A DNA stretch of 64,000 bases from Cepaea nemoralis (GCA_014155875.1 JACEFZ010002082.1:1-64000), one strand, 5' to 3'; positions 1 through 9,172 are shown, counted from the first letter of the stretch. The notes: generated by a model from the sequence alone, not told the origin. A program made the numbers and translations.

Positions 1-813
1 GTTCCCAATAAATAAAATAAATGACAGAAAAATCAAAATAACCATTTATAATACAAAAAACTAAGGAATTGACGAAGAGAGAAATTCTACATTCAATTGT
101 GAAAACGAGATGCAAAGACAAGAAAGAAAAAACAAAAGAAAACACCCAAATCTAACACAAAATAACAATCTAATATAGAAATGTAGGCATACATCAACAT
201 TAAAATAAAAGTTCAATAAAAGAATTGAAATATCATAATAAAACAAGTAACACATAAATAGATATATGAAACAAAAGCGCTTGGACTTAGGATCTACCAG
301 TAACAAGTAATTACAGGGAAACAATTCTAGGAACAAGAAAATTAGGGAAAACTAATATTCTAGAAAAAGAGATAAATGGAATTAGTTAGAAACGTTAGAA
401 ACAAAATTTTAAAAGTAAAAAAAAAAAAAAATATAGACATATATCTTAGAATGAAAGAGGGGGAAACATGGAGTTAAAGGAAACAGGAGTAGTATATTAT
501 GAAACTCATCCGCACAATTCCACGTCCAAGATGGCGACTGGTGATTTTATGAAGGAAATATGGGTGTTTTTGAGGAAAAGTGCCGACTCGGTAAAATCCC
601 GGGTGAACTTTGTTTGGCGGCGTGAGGGAAATCCCGGGTCTATGACTTTTTTAGGCGGGTAGTCTGTGAAAGTAATTAATGGTAAAAGTATTCGTGTCTA
701 TGTTTGGTTGGTGGGATGTCTGTAAAACTAATTAAGGTAGTGTGAGTACGGATGAGGGAAGGGTGTAAGTTATATATTTTGGTTAGAGTTACGTAGGGTA
801 TATGAATGTTTAG

Positions 814-975
814 TATGCGTGGTGAGTGATGTATAAACTGCCAAGGGTGTGATGGGTCGTGGTTTCTACTCATGGGTTGGTATATATGGTGGTGGCGTAG
901 ACATCTCATAATGTGTCTGTTCACTATGCGTGGTGAGTGATGTATAAACTGCCAAGGGTGTGATGGGTCGTGGTT
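814..975. repeat. 51-bp direct repeat, two copies
   Basis: Copies at about 814-864 and 925-975 (period 111) share a core beginning TATGCGTGGTGAGTGATG and ending GATGGGTCGTGG. The mirror arm has the same pair around 21595-21760, so the duplication predates the split of the arms. Confidence 0.85.
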
Positions 976-1204
976 ATACTCGACGAAGTAAGAGGTGTAG
1001 ATGGTTACTATCATCTGAACAGTGTGATAGTAGTGTCTAAGTGAAAGTAAAGGGTGGTATGTAGCTTATTCACTACCATCATTACAAAGGAAATCTTATA
1101 AAGTTATAATGGGTGTCATTTGGATGGTAAGGGGTGGATATTAGTGGTCAAGTAGGAGTGGTCGATATAGGGGTGGTCATAAATGTAATAAGAGGTGTTA
1201 TGTT

Positions 1205-1480
1205 CGCAGTTACACACTGGTCAACCAGTGGTCAAGCAGTGGTCAAGTAATGGTCAAGTAGTCAAGTGAGGAAATTTTAGGGAAAAGTGATTGTAATGAT
1301 ATGGTGATGCTTAAAGGGTGGTAAATTAGTGGTCAAGCAGTGGTCAAGTAGTGGTCAAGTGGTCGAGTGACCACTTAAATTGTAGAGGACGATGTGCCTA
1401 AGATTATGGTAGTGTTAAAGTGATCGATGACGTGGTCAAGCAGTGGTCAAGCAGTGGTCAAGTAGTCGAGTGACCACTTA
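1205..1480. repeat. Cluster of short AGTGGTCAAGTAGTGG-type repeats
   Basis: Irregular clustered repeats of GTGGTCAAG(C/T)A, interspersed with CGAGTGACCACTTAAATTGT, which appears twice. Mirrored at about 21100-21350 as CTTGACCACTACTTGACCAC. The inverted GGTCA/TGACC pairs allow local stem formation. No known element matched by eye. Confidence 0.75.
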
Positions 1481-1734
1481 AATTGTAGGGGAAAGTACGT
1501 ATAGTGCAATGGTGGTGGGTAAAGTGAGGAAGAATCAATAGTAGTGATAATAGTACTACCAATATTAGCGACAAGAATATTAGCTGGTGCGTTGTTAGAG
1601 ATACAAGTATCTTTTTTGTGGGGTGTGTAAAAATCATACAAAGAGGGTCATACAACCACAAAGACAAGCCAAGTACACACTTGATACATTTGTACATAAA
1701 GACATACACATAAAGACAGACAAGCACAAAGACA

Positions 1735-1885
1735 CACCCATACCATTACTACTGTCATCACAACTATACACAAGTACAGACAACCCATACCATTACTACT
1801 GTCACTATCAACAGATATACAACATGTGCAGAGACACCACACACACACATCTCCTACCATTACTACTGTCATCACAAGTACAACC
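1735..1885. repeat. Degenerate tandem repeat with ACCATTACTACTGTCA core
   Basis: The core ACCATTACTACTGTCA recurs three times within 150 bp, separated by CA-rich sequence. Mirrored near 20750-20830. Confidence 0.7.
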
Positions 1886-2221
1886 AGACATCAACTACAC
1901 CCATACACACTTGATACACTTGTACATACAGACCTACAAGCACACAAAAACAAAGACACACCCATACCATTAGTAACTGGTACCACAACAATTACAGATA
2001 CACTCACCCATAAACAAATCGTGTCCCTACAAGAATATCACAAACCACATACCCCTTTTGGTAAAGAACGCGGATGTCCGAGACAGCCCCTACGTCATCA
2101 ACGCCATATGCAAAAGTCATTAAGTGGTAGTATGAGTCATCGGTGTGTAGGGAAGCAGGCGGGCGGCGTGAGAATAGCTTGTCTAACTGCCACGTCAGCT
2201 ATGTCGTGTGCAGAACCAGTG

Positions 2222-2229
2222 TATAAATA
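2222..2229 (+). promoter_or_regulatory. TATA box upstream of the zinc-finger gene (left arm)
   Basis: TATAAATA about 270 bp before the zinc-finger start. The mirror arm keeps TATAAAATA at the equivalent place. A roughly 65-75-bp imperfect direct repeat (from about 2260 and 2340, each beginning GTTCACGT(G/A)CTGACTTGG) follows and would lie in the 5' leader. Confidence 0.6.
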
Positions 2230-2494
2230 GACGGCGTCTCTTGTGAGCTCAGTACCTAGTTCACGTGCTGACTTGGGTATCTACAGAGTTATTTTGTTAA
2301 TCAGGCTGGTGTGAGCATTGTTCGTGTAGTAAGCAGATATTGTTCACGTACTGACTTGGCTAGCTACAGCAGTGAAACAGGTTGGTGTGAGCCTTATTCG
2401 TGTCGTCGGCAGCTGATAAAACAGTGAAACATATATTGTATACAACAGAACATTTTATGCGGTTGTAAGAAAGAAAAAACCGAAAGTGTGACTT

Positions 2495-3636
2495 ATGACC
2501 AGTTTATCAATATGGACCACCAGATCTACTTTCACGTGTTCAGTGTGCGACAAAGTCTTCCGTGATAAATATAACCTAAATCGCCATACTCGGACCATTC
2601 ACGAGGGGAAAGACCAAATATATCCCTGTCAGTTATGTGGTAAGGTGTATAATACGAAGACTGGACTACAAAACCATAAACGAATACATCATCAACCGTA
2701 TATGGATACATCAATTACTTCACCTACCTCTACAACGGCGACGATACCACCAATATCATCATCACACCAGCTGAACACACCACCTGAATATGGTCAAAAG
2801 CCTCGTAGTATAAGTCAAGTACCACACCGCTACCGATGCTCAGTATGCGACAAAACCTATTGTGATAAGTATACCCTTAATCGTCACATTCGGACCATTC
2901 ACACTGAGAAGCACCATGAAATACCCCTGTCAGTTATGTGATAAGGTGTATAATACGAAAGATGGCCTACAAAAACACAAACGAATACATCATCACCGGT
3001 CTATGGATACATCAATTACTTCACCTACCTCTTCAACATCAGAGACGACACCACCTACAACCCCGACGACACCACCAACTGAAACCAATATAACTAACAG
3101 TCAGATACAACCAGACGAGAATATTCTTGAACAACTGGTAGAAGACGAAGCTGACCATCTTAGCAGCCGGGGAACCATGAGACACTACACATCCTTCCAT
3201 CGGATATTCAACAAACATATAGAGAAAATTGGGAAGCTATCAGGACACATCACAAGATTAACAAGTATTTATCGACATACACCTTCTTTATTAGCCCGGA
3301 GATACAAAAGCCTATCAACTGGACAGCTACGTTGTATAAGATTTTCAACGCTCAAATTAGTCGCTTTAAGATCAACTTTAGCTTTCATCTAGTGTTACGA
3401 CATAGAGGAACACAAGATCTTAGATTCTATCATGCATCATTTAACAATTCTTCTGTTTTAGAATTTCCAGCGCTAATCAATAACAGACACGACTTTGACC
3501 CTTCCTTACATCAGTACACGAACATGACATTCATTCCTACGCCATGCAACAACGTACAGACACCAAATATACACTAGAGACAGTAGCTGGCATATGTTTT
3601 TACCTCTTTCATATGCCCGAGTTCCCGATAGTTTGA
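2495..3636 (+). pseudogene. C2H2 zinc-finger protein of Maverick type, broken copy
   Basis: Counterpart of the better-preserved gene at 19068-20189. It encodes C2H2 fingers in two pairs, a Thr/Pro-rich linker and a conserved C-terminal domain that accompanies F54H12-type elements. The frame from the ATG at 2495 runs through the third finger, then shifts near 2920 where one base is gained relative to the other arm. Further indels follow around 3150-3180, and the C-terminal domain is in another frame to the stop at 3634-3636. An AATAAA lies 200 bp downstream. The role is unknown; a regulatory DNA-binding protein is an inference from the fingers. Confidence 0.75.
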
Positions 3637-3836
3637 TGTCTAGGTCATCCCCCAACTACATTGTTTTATATTTTTGTCACTAACCCTGTATGTCATTGAT
3701 GTTTTCTTATATCACTAAAGTGTTTTGATGAATAACACATTCTTTGATATATTGAAACCAAGATTTTTGTTGATTTTCTTTAGTGGCTTTCTTTTTACTT
3801 CTTGTTCCGAGAGACAGCAACACTGACAGACAATGA

Positions 3837-3842
3837 AATAAA
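3837..3842 (+). terminator. Poly(A) signal for the left zinc-finger gene
   Basis: AATAAA on the + strand, 200 bp past the zinc-finger stop and facing the opposing signal of the Bcl-2-like gene 26 bp away. The two genes are convergent with almost no separation. Confidence 0.6.
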
Positions 3843-3867
3843 GACACATACTGAGATGTATTATGTA

Positions 3868-3873
3868 TTTATT
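3868..3873 (-). terminator. Poly(A) signal overlapping the Bcl-2-like stop codon
   Basis: On the minus strand the sequence GAATAAATAC contains both the TAA stop of the Bcl-2-like frame and a canonical AATAAA. The same arrangement is kept in the right arm at 18833-18838. This compaction is typical of viral genomes. Confidence 0.6.
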
Positions 3874-4441
3874 CAACTGATGTTTGCAACCAAGTATAGA
3901 AATTACACCATCCACCTCGCAGTATCCAATGATGTAGTTTATCAGTCATATACGTACCGACAGATGTAGCGAAGCTTTCCTCCAGGTCCTGGACATTCAC
4001 GTCTGTATTGTAAGAATTATTAACCAGATGCATACCCAGACGCATACCAAGTGTAAAAACCATCATTATTCTCCCATAGTTGATGACGTTATCGGCAAAG
4101 ACTTCGTCAGCAATTGAAACAAAGACCGGGAAAACCTGTTCGGGGTTGATACAGACTTCTAGTCTCGTGAATAACACATCGTGTTGGTTGGCTATCTGAC
4201 GTACTAAGCGACACAACCTCGAGTTATTGGTCTTTGTGGGCTTGTAGGAACTAATAATAGTCAACGCCATACTCACCACCTCGGTGTGAACTTGTGTCAA
4301 GTCGACTATTGGGTCCATCATTATTATACCAATAGCTACCAGAGACCCACTGGCGTGCAGTTGGTGGTCAAATGGTCTAATATTATCATCCGACGCGTTT
4401 ATAAACACCAATGCGAGTAGGTAGCTGTTATTAATTCTCAT
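3869..4441 (-). CDS. Bcl-2-like apoptosis regulator (left arm)
   Basis: Predicted 190-residue protein from the ATG at 4441. A BH1-type motif lies at about residues 113-132 with core NYGR (cellular family NWGR), followed by the amphipathic stretch typical between BH1 and BH2. A BH2-type motif lies at 171-184 with WI...GGW. A weaker BH3-like helix may lie at 79-91. Bcl-2 family proteins control mitochondrial permeabilization; viral members usually block host cell death. No C-terminal membrane anchor is in frame, though a hydrophobic stretch sits in the next frame just past the stop. Its ATG overlaps the packaging-ATPase ATG on the opposite strand. A longer frame reaching 4543 runs antisense to the Walker A region and is unlikely to be used. 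The fold assignment is confident; anti-apoptotic activity is inferred. Confidence 0.85.
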   Translation of the reverse strand: MRINNSYLLALVFINASDDNIRPFDHQLHASGSLVAIGIIMMDPIVDLTQVHTEVVSMALTIISSYKPTKTNNSRLCRLVRQIANQHDVLFTRLEVCINPEQVFPVFVSIADEVFADNVINYGRIMMVFTLGMRLGMHLVNNSYNTDVNVQDLEESFATSVGTYMTDKLHHWILRGGWCNFYTWLQTSVE

Positions 4442-5054
4442 GGATCCTAGGTGGAAACATCCTTTTACGGCTTTGATTGCGGGCCCAACGGGGAGTGGTA
4501 AAACCGTCTTTGTCCAACGGTTCTTGGCCCATCTACCAGCCATGGTAGACCCCCTTCCAGAGGAAATTATATGGTGCTATGGGGAATGGCAACCCATCTA
4601 CGAAACTATGAAGGGTGTTCAATTTAATGAAGGTCTGCCAGATGTGGAAAAATGGACAGGGGATAGACGTCGGTTAGTAGTCATAGATGATCTAATGTCT
4701 GAGACAGATGACAGAGTGACTAAATTATTTACTAAAGGCAGTCATCATCGCAACCTCAGTGTTATGTATATAGTACAGAACCTATTTGGTAAGAATAAAG
4801 AACAAAGAACTATCAGTCTGAATTCGCACTACCTAGTGGTGTTTAAGAATCCTCGAGACGGGTCTCAGATTACCAATCTCGCCAAACAGATGTATCCAGG
4901 CCGTGTGTCATATGTCCAAGAGAGTTTTAAAGACGCGACATCGGCTCCACACGGGTATTTGTTATTTGTCCTGCGACAGGAAACACCGGATCAGCTCCGC
5001 TTACGAAGTCATATATTTCCCGACCAGCAGCAAGTCGTCTACGTCCCCAAATAA
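4440..5054 (+). CDS. A32/FtsK-like DNA-packaging ATPase (left arm)
   Basis: A 204-residue P-loop ATPase. Walker A GPTGSGKT lies at residues 15-22 and Walker B LVVIDD at 79-84. The length and the MDPRWKHPF-type start match the small packaging ATPases of Maverick/Polinton and adintovirus-like elements, which pump genomes into capsids in the A32 manner. The next gene begins one base after its stop. The start at 4440 was chosen because family members begin close to the P-loop; the right arm has an in-frame upstream ATG that the left arm lacks because of a one-base difference. The gene is intact in both arms. Confidence 0.9.
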   Translation: MDPRWKHPFTALIAGPTGSGKTVFVQRFLAHLPAMVDPLPEEIIWCYGEWQPIYETMKGVQFNEGLPDVEKWTGDRRRLVVIDDLMSETDDRVTKLFTKGSHHRNLSVMYIVQNLFGKNKEQRTISLNSHYLVVFKNPRDGSQITNLAKQMYPGRVSYVQESFKDATSAPHGYLLFVLRQETPDQLRLRSHIFPDQQQVVYVPK

Positions 5055-5055
5055 C

Positions 5056-5814
5056 ATGTCTAACCGACTTAAACGTAACGAGGGTATGTTACGTTTCTTG
5101 GGTCAGACCAACCCAGCCACTGTGAAGGCAGTAATGAAATCAGCTTCCCCGGATCTCGTCCAATCAATTTGCGAGTGCTGTCACAACGTTTTAAAAGGTA
5201 ATGTTCCCCTGACACCAGCTCAGAAGAAGCGTCTGCAACGACACAAAGACAGTCTGAGAGCACTCACTCATAAGAAATTATCGCTCAAGAAAAGGAAAGA
5301 GATTCTACAACAAGGTGGTTTCATAGGCGCCTTACTAGGCCCCATACTAAATGTGTTGAAAAGCGTGGTGGGATTTGTAATGGCCAAGAAGATGATCTTG
5401 ATCGATCCCCGGTTGCTAGAAAAACCCTATGTACCACCCGACACACTAAATGATAGTCTACAGGATTTGGATCGTCAGATGCAACAAGTCCTGGAAACAG
5501 AAGATCTACCACCTCGTGACAAGGCCAGAGCGTATCAGCAAACACTACAGAGGTATCTGAATCGACTCGAACAGTACAGACACAAGCCTCTGGGACTAGT
5601 AGATATCAAGGAACAAAAACCTGAAGTCACCAGTGTACCGACACCAGTAGCCGAGACACCTCTTCAACCAACACCTCTTCAACCAACACCTATTCAACCG
5701 GCTCAAGTAGTCGAACCCAAAACAGTCGAGACCACACCACATTACAAACTCAGGCGAAGCAAGAAGAAGACTAGGATACCTACCCCCAAGTGGCAAAAAT
5801 GGCCGCCCAATTAA
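5056..5814 (+). CDS. Fused basic/hydrophobic protein plus MAKKM-type protein (left arm)
   Basis: One 252-residue frame that corresponds to two separate genes in the right arm. Residues 1-107 are Lys/Arg-rich, with a CECC pair near 40 and a Gly/Leu hydrophobic tail. The second part starts at the internal MAKKMILIDPRLLEKP and ends in a Pro/Thr/Gln-rich tail with three near-identical LQPTP-type repeats and a basic end. Both resemble small proteins that accompany F54H12-type elements; a virion role is only inferred. One extra T relative to the right arm removes the stop and makes the fusion, so it may be a mutation or a consensus error. The last 25 bases overlap the integrase start. Confidence 0.65.
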   Translation: MSNRLKRNEGMLRFLGQTNPATVKAVMKSASPDLVQSICECCHNVLKGNVPLTPAQKKRLQRHKDSLRALTHKKLSLKKRKEILQQGGFIGALLGPILNVLKSVVGFVMAKKMILIDPRLLEKPYVPPDTLNDSLQDLDRQMQQVLETEDLPPRDKARAYQQTLQRYLNRLEQYRHKPLGLVDIKEQKPEVTSVPTPVAETPLQPTPLQPTPIQPAQVVEPKTVETTPHYKLRRSKKKTRIPTPKWQKWPPN

Positions 5815-6848
5815 GAAAGTATTACTATGACCCTAAGAAACCGGGAGCCTATGGTGGAGCAGCCGCCTTAAAAAGAAATACTAACCTGAAGAAAATAGAT
5901 AAATGGTTACGTCATCAGGATACCTACACGTTACATAAACCGATCCGTCGCCGCTTTCAGAGACGCCAGTCCATAACCGGTGGTATAAATCAACAATTTC
6001 AAGCCGACTTGATAGATATGAGACTATTACAAAGATACAACGATGGGATGTCGTACCTAGTGACTTGTATCGATGTGTTTAGTAAATATGCTTGGGCTAT
6101 CCCGATCCAGAAGAAAACGGGGAAAGCTCTGGTGGTGGCTATGAGTAAAATCTTTGGTGATAGCCAACCGATAAATTTTCAGAGCGCTAAAGGTTCGGAA
6201 TTCGTAAATCGGACCTTCTTAAAATTTCTGAAAGATCGAGGTGTGCACTTCTTTACCACCGAGAATGAAGATGTGAAGGCAGCGATAGTGGAAAGATTCA
6301 ATCGAACCCTGAAAGAAAAAATGTGGCGTTATTTCACCAAGACCAATACACTGCGCTACGTCGACGTGATAGATAAATTGATCCAGAACTACAATGGTTC
6401 GTATCACAGAAGTATTCGCATGGCCCCTGTGACAAGTCAACTATAGTAATCAAGAAGAGGTGTGGATAACTTGTATAAGCCGACATACGTATCGAAAAAA
6501 GTGTATTTTACACCTGGGGATCGAGTCAGACTGGCTCAACCCAAACAACCTTTTAAAAAAGGGTATATGCCCTCGTGGACAGAAGAATTGTTTACCGTCA
6601 GTCGCATAAACCAGACCAGTCCAGTGACCTATGTGGTAAAAGATGATTCGGGAGAGGAACTACAGGGCTCGTTCTACAGAGAAGAAATACAACTAGTTGG
6701 AGACAAGCAAGTGTATCGTATCGAAACAATCTTATAAGAAAGACCCAGGCGAGGTGGTGGGAAAGAGTATTTAGTGAAGTGGTTTGGTTATCCCCATTCA
6801 TTCAATAGTTGGATAGCTGACACGCAACTAGCTAGTTATGGAGACTAG
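5790..6848 (+). pseudogene. rve integrase with chromodomain, inactivated (left arm)
   Basis: Homologous along its whole length to the intact integrase at 15857-16915 (F54H12.3-like). Here the frame shifts near 6430 and again near 6460 (one base gained, one lost in a GGG run), and a CAA-to-TAA change near 6735 stops the protein before the chromodomain. The second catalytic aspartate of the D-D-E triad is also replaced by alanine (SAKGSEF here, SDKGSEF in the right arm). Four independent lesions make an active product very unlikely. The stop at 6846-6848 lies inside the next gene, which overlaps by 11 bases. Confidence 0.88.
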
Positions 6849-7122
6849 TGGTGTGACTGAAGACAGGGTGGAAACTATGGGGGTGCGCCCACAACCGACA
6901 GAGGGGGAAAGAACATCGATCTGGTCATTCTTTGGACAACGTGTACCGAGGCCAGAGATTGTATTTCTGTGTCAAATGGTGGTTATATATGCCGTAATTG
7001 CCGTGTCTTTGTTCAATCTGACTCAAGGCAGCGCAGACGCACCAGATGGCAAGTTGTGGGTAGCTCTAATGAGTAGTTGTTTGGGCTATATGCTACCTAA
7101 TCCTAAATTAGAAAAACGATGA
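6838..7122 (+). CDS. Small two-helix membrane protein (left arm)
   Basis: A 94-residue protein with a charged N-terminal third and two hydrophobic segments, about residues 40-62 (EIVFLCQMVVIYAVIAVSLF) and 74-88, ending in YMLPNP and basic residues. Small proteins with this LPNP-type ending occur in F54H12-type elements. The function is unknown; a virion or host membrane role is inferred from topology. It overlaps the integrase end by 11 bases and the next gene through ATGA. The gene is intact in both arms, differing mainly by CLGY versus WLGY. Confidence 0.7.
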   Translation: METSGVTEDRVETMGVRPQPTEGERTSIWSFFGQRVPRPEIVFLCQMVVIYAVIAVSLFNLTQGSADAPDGKLWVALMSSCLGYMLPNPKLEKR

Positions 7123-7889
7123 GTTTCTACGTAACTTTACCGAGTAATTCTGGACCAAAGGTATTTCCCAACAACCAACCCGGTCACTTTTTTGTCAAGT
7201 TGCCGCAGACCATTGATGTAACGACCCAATACGAAGTGGCCCTGGTCGAGATTCAGTTCCCCAATTCGTATTTTAATGGTTTGCCTGGTGAAATTTGGTT
7301 CCAATACTTTCCACCTAAAGGTAGTGGTATGGAACCTATAACCCTTGTATGTCCACCGGGTCCGTTCAGCAGCCCTGAAACTTTCATCGAGGAATTGAAT
7401 AAGTTGTGTGTAGAAACCCAACTAGACGAGAAAGTAAACATCAAATTCATGCTAGGTACACCTTGGAAAAAAGTCGGGCTGAAAATATTTGAAAAAGGCG
7501 CCCAGGCAAAAATTAGTGACAGATTGAAGAATATATTGGGTTTTCCAAGCTCGACTCTATCAGACGATAATGTCTTATTATACGGTAATATAGAATTAGA
7601 GATGGATAACGAAGTTAAAAATATCTACGTCTATTCCGATCTCGTAGCCGCGAGACCAGTTGGAGACGTCATGGTTCCTTTACTAAGGACTGTTCCTATA
7701 TTGGACCGACTGTCACCTTCAGTGTTTCGTCTTTATGATAAGCCACATTATGTACCATTAAGTCGATTCTCCTTCGACACGGTGGAAATACTTTTAACTG
7801 ACGATACGGGTAAAACACTCTCATTCAACGATGGGACTTCAGTACTAACTTTACATTTTCGAATCAGGAAGCACTCAGACCTCGAATAG
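7119..7889 (+). CDS. Capsid-type protein, first MSFYVTL paralog (left arm)
   Basis: A 256-residue protein that starts MSFYVTLPSNSG and is paralogous to the next gene along its whole length, including the opening segment, a central FVYSD/YVYSDLV block and a C-terminal YDKPHYVPLSRFSFDT block. The beta-rich sequence and its position between the integrase and the major-capsid candidate suggest a minor capsid or penton-type protein; this is inference from context. The start overlaps the preceding stop (ATGA). The right-arm copy is frameshifted. Confidence 0.7.
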   Translation: MSFYVTLPSNSGPKVFPNNQPGHFFVKLPQTIDVTTQYEVALVEIQFPNSYFNGLPGEIWFQYFPPKGSGMEPITLVCPPGPFSSPETFIEELNKLCVETQLDEKVNIKFMLGTPWKKVGLKIFEKGAQAKISDRLKNILGFPSSTLSDDNVLLYGNIELEMDNEVKNIYVYSDLVAARPVGDVMVPLLRTVPILDRLSPSVFRLYDKPHYVPLSRFSFDTVEILLTDDTGKTLSFNDGTSVLTLHFRIRKHSDLE

Positions 7890-7895
7890 ACTAAG

Positions 7896-8708
7896 ATGAG
7901 TTTCTACGTGACGCTGACGAGTAATGCGTCATTACAAATATACCCCCAAAATAACCCCGGACATTTCTTTGTCAAACTGCCACAAACTATTGAGCTCACC
8001 TCCCAGTACGAAGTTGGTTTGGTTGATATTCAGTTTCCCAACACCTATTTTAATATTTTGAAAGATGAGGTGTGGATAAAGTACTTTCCACCTCCAGACC
8101 TAGACGAACCACCGATGACGATTACGCTGACGCCTGGTCTGTACAAATCAACAGAAAAATTCATTGGTGAATTGAATAGATTGCTTTTCGAAGCTGAGAG
8201 ATTTATCAATGAACTGCAATGGCTGCGTCTCGATGATGCCTTGCAAGAACATAACCGAATGATGTTCTCTTATAACGATATTTCGAATAAGGCTCGTTTC
8301 CAATTATATGAACAGGGGGCTGAAGTTAGACTTAGTGACAAGTTGGCAGAAATATTACAATTTCCCTCGACACATGTCACCGAGACTGAACCCAGTCTGT
8401 CTGGTGTGGGTGAAGTAGATTTAGACCAGGGCACAAAAAATGTCTTCGTCTATTCCGATATTGTCACCTCGCGGGTGGTTGGTGATGTGATGGTACCATT
8501 ACTGAGGACACTACCTGTTCTAGACAGATCTACCACCTCGGTATTTAGGATGTATGACAAGCCACATTACGTACCCCTCAGTCGATTTTCATTTGACACG
8601 ATTGAACTTCTTATAACCGACGAGCAGGGGAAACCTATCCCATTTACAGGTGGAACTTCAGTAGTGACGTTACATTTTCGAACAACCAAACGGTTTGATC
8701 TGGGCTAA
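7896..8708 (+). CDS. Capsid-type protein, second MSFYVTL paralog (left arm)
   Basis: A 270-residue paralog of the preceding gene, six bases downstream. Shared landmarks are MSFYVTL, HFFVKLPQTI, the QFPN(T/S)YFN region and YDKPHYVPLSRFSFDT. A longer middle section (about residues 85-130) with alternating acidic and hydrophobic residues is absent from the first paralog. Two adjacent paralogs may form a heteromeric vertex or minor capsid component. The gene is open in both arms with only a few amino-acid differences, the best-conserved gene of the pair. The next ATG is two bases after the stop. Confidence 0.7.
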   Translation: MSFYVTLTSNASLQIYPQNNPGHFFVKLPQTIELTSQYEVGLVDIQFPNTYFNILKDEVWIKYFPPPDLDEPPMTITLTPGLYKSTEKFIGELNRLLFEAERFINELQWLRLDDALQEHNRMMFSYNDISNKARFQLYEQGAEVRLSDKLAEILQFPSTHVTETEPSLSGVGEVDLDQGTKNVFVYSDIVTSRVVGDVMVPLLRTLPVLDRSTTSVFRMYDKPHYVPLSRFSFDTIELLITDEQGKPIPFTGGTSVVTLHFRTTKRFDLG

Positions 8709-8710
8709 CC

Positions 8711-9172
8711 ATGGTTAGGCACGTGCCAATCCAACGCAACCCCAAACTATACGAGGAGTATTTCTGCAATCAAGCGGGAAGTGGTCTCCCTGTTTTTGTA
8801 GGTGGTCGAAGTCAGCGAGGTCATGGAATTGGTAGTTTCTTTAGTGGTCTTGGTCGCACAATTCTTCCTTGGTTGAAGACTGGTGGCAAAGCCCTATTGA
8901 GAGAAGGACTGGGGACGGGTTTGCAAGTGGCTCAAGATGCCTTAGCTGGTAGAAATGTTGGTGAGTCCTTCAAAGAACACGCCAGAGATGCTGGTCAACG
9001 ACTACTCCAAGGCGCAGCTCAACACATCAGCCAATCAGGTAGTGGGGTTAGGAAACGAAAACGAGCCGCCCCGCCAGGTCAGCCCAGTAAAAGAATAAAA
9101 CCAACAGTCAGAAAGTCGTCGACTCATAAGACACATCACCACCAAGCGGGACATTCGGATATTTTCTCATAA
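8711..9172 (+). CDS. Gly-rich, basic adenovirus core/pVI-like protein (left arm)
   Basis: A 153-residue protein. The segment at about residues 20-50 is Gly/Phe-rich and amphipathic (GSGLPVFVGGRSQRGHGIGS), followed by an Ala/Gly helix. A strongly basic tail contains GVRKRKR near 117 and a His-rich end. This layout is typical of the small core or membrane-active virion proteins of adenoviruses and adintovirus-like elements, which bind DNA or disrupt membranes. The basic stretch resembles a nuclear localization signal. The stop overlaps the start of the next gene (TAATG). The family call rests on composition and position, so it is moderate. Confidence 0.65.
   Translation: MVRHVPIQRNPKLYEEYFCNQAGSGLPVFVGGRSQRGHGIGSFFSGLGRTILPWLKTGGKALLREGLGTGLQVAQDALAGRNVGESFKEHARDAGQRLLQGAAQHISQSGSGVRKRKRAAPPGQPSKRIKPTVRKSSTHKTHHHQAGHSDIFS

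Larger units (their letters stand above)
1..2480. other. Non-coding terminal region of the left arm
   Basis: AT-rich outer 0.5 kb, then a GT-rich stretch with short direct repeats, then CA-rich sequence before a TATA box. Open frames here are short, low in complexity and not kept in the other arm. It corresponds in position to the long terminal inverted repeat of Polintons, mirrored at 20190-22576. Confidence 0.7.

Noticed and set aside
1623..2230. Frames of 116 and 134 codons in the CA-rich terminal region
   Set aside because: Low-complexity composition and no counterpart open in the other arm at the same length.
3715..3915. 66-codon frame after the Bcl-2-like gene, with a Cys-rich hydrophobic stretch, kept in both arms
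   Set aside because: It overlaps the Bcl-2 end in another frame and lies past its poly(A) signal; it may be a former membrane anchor, but no evidence supports translation.
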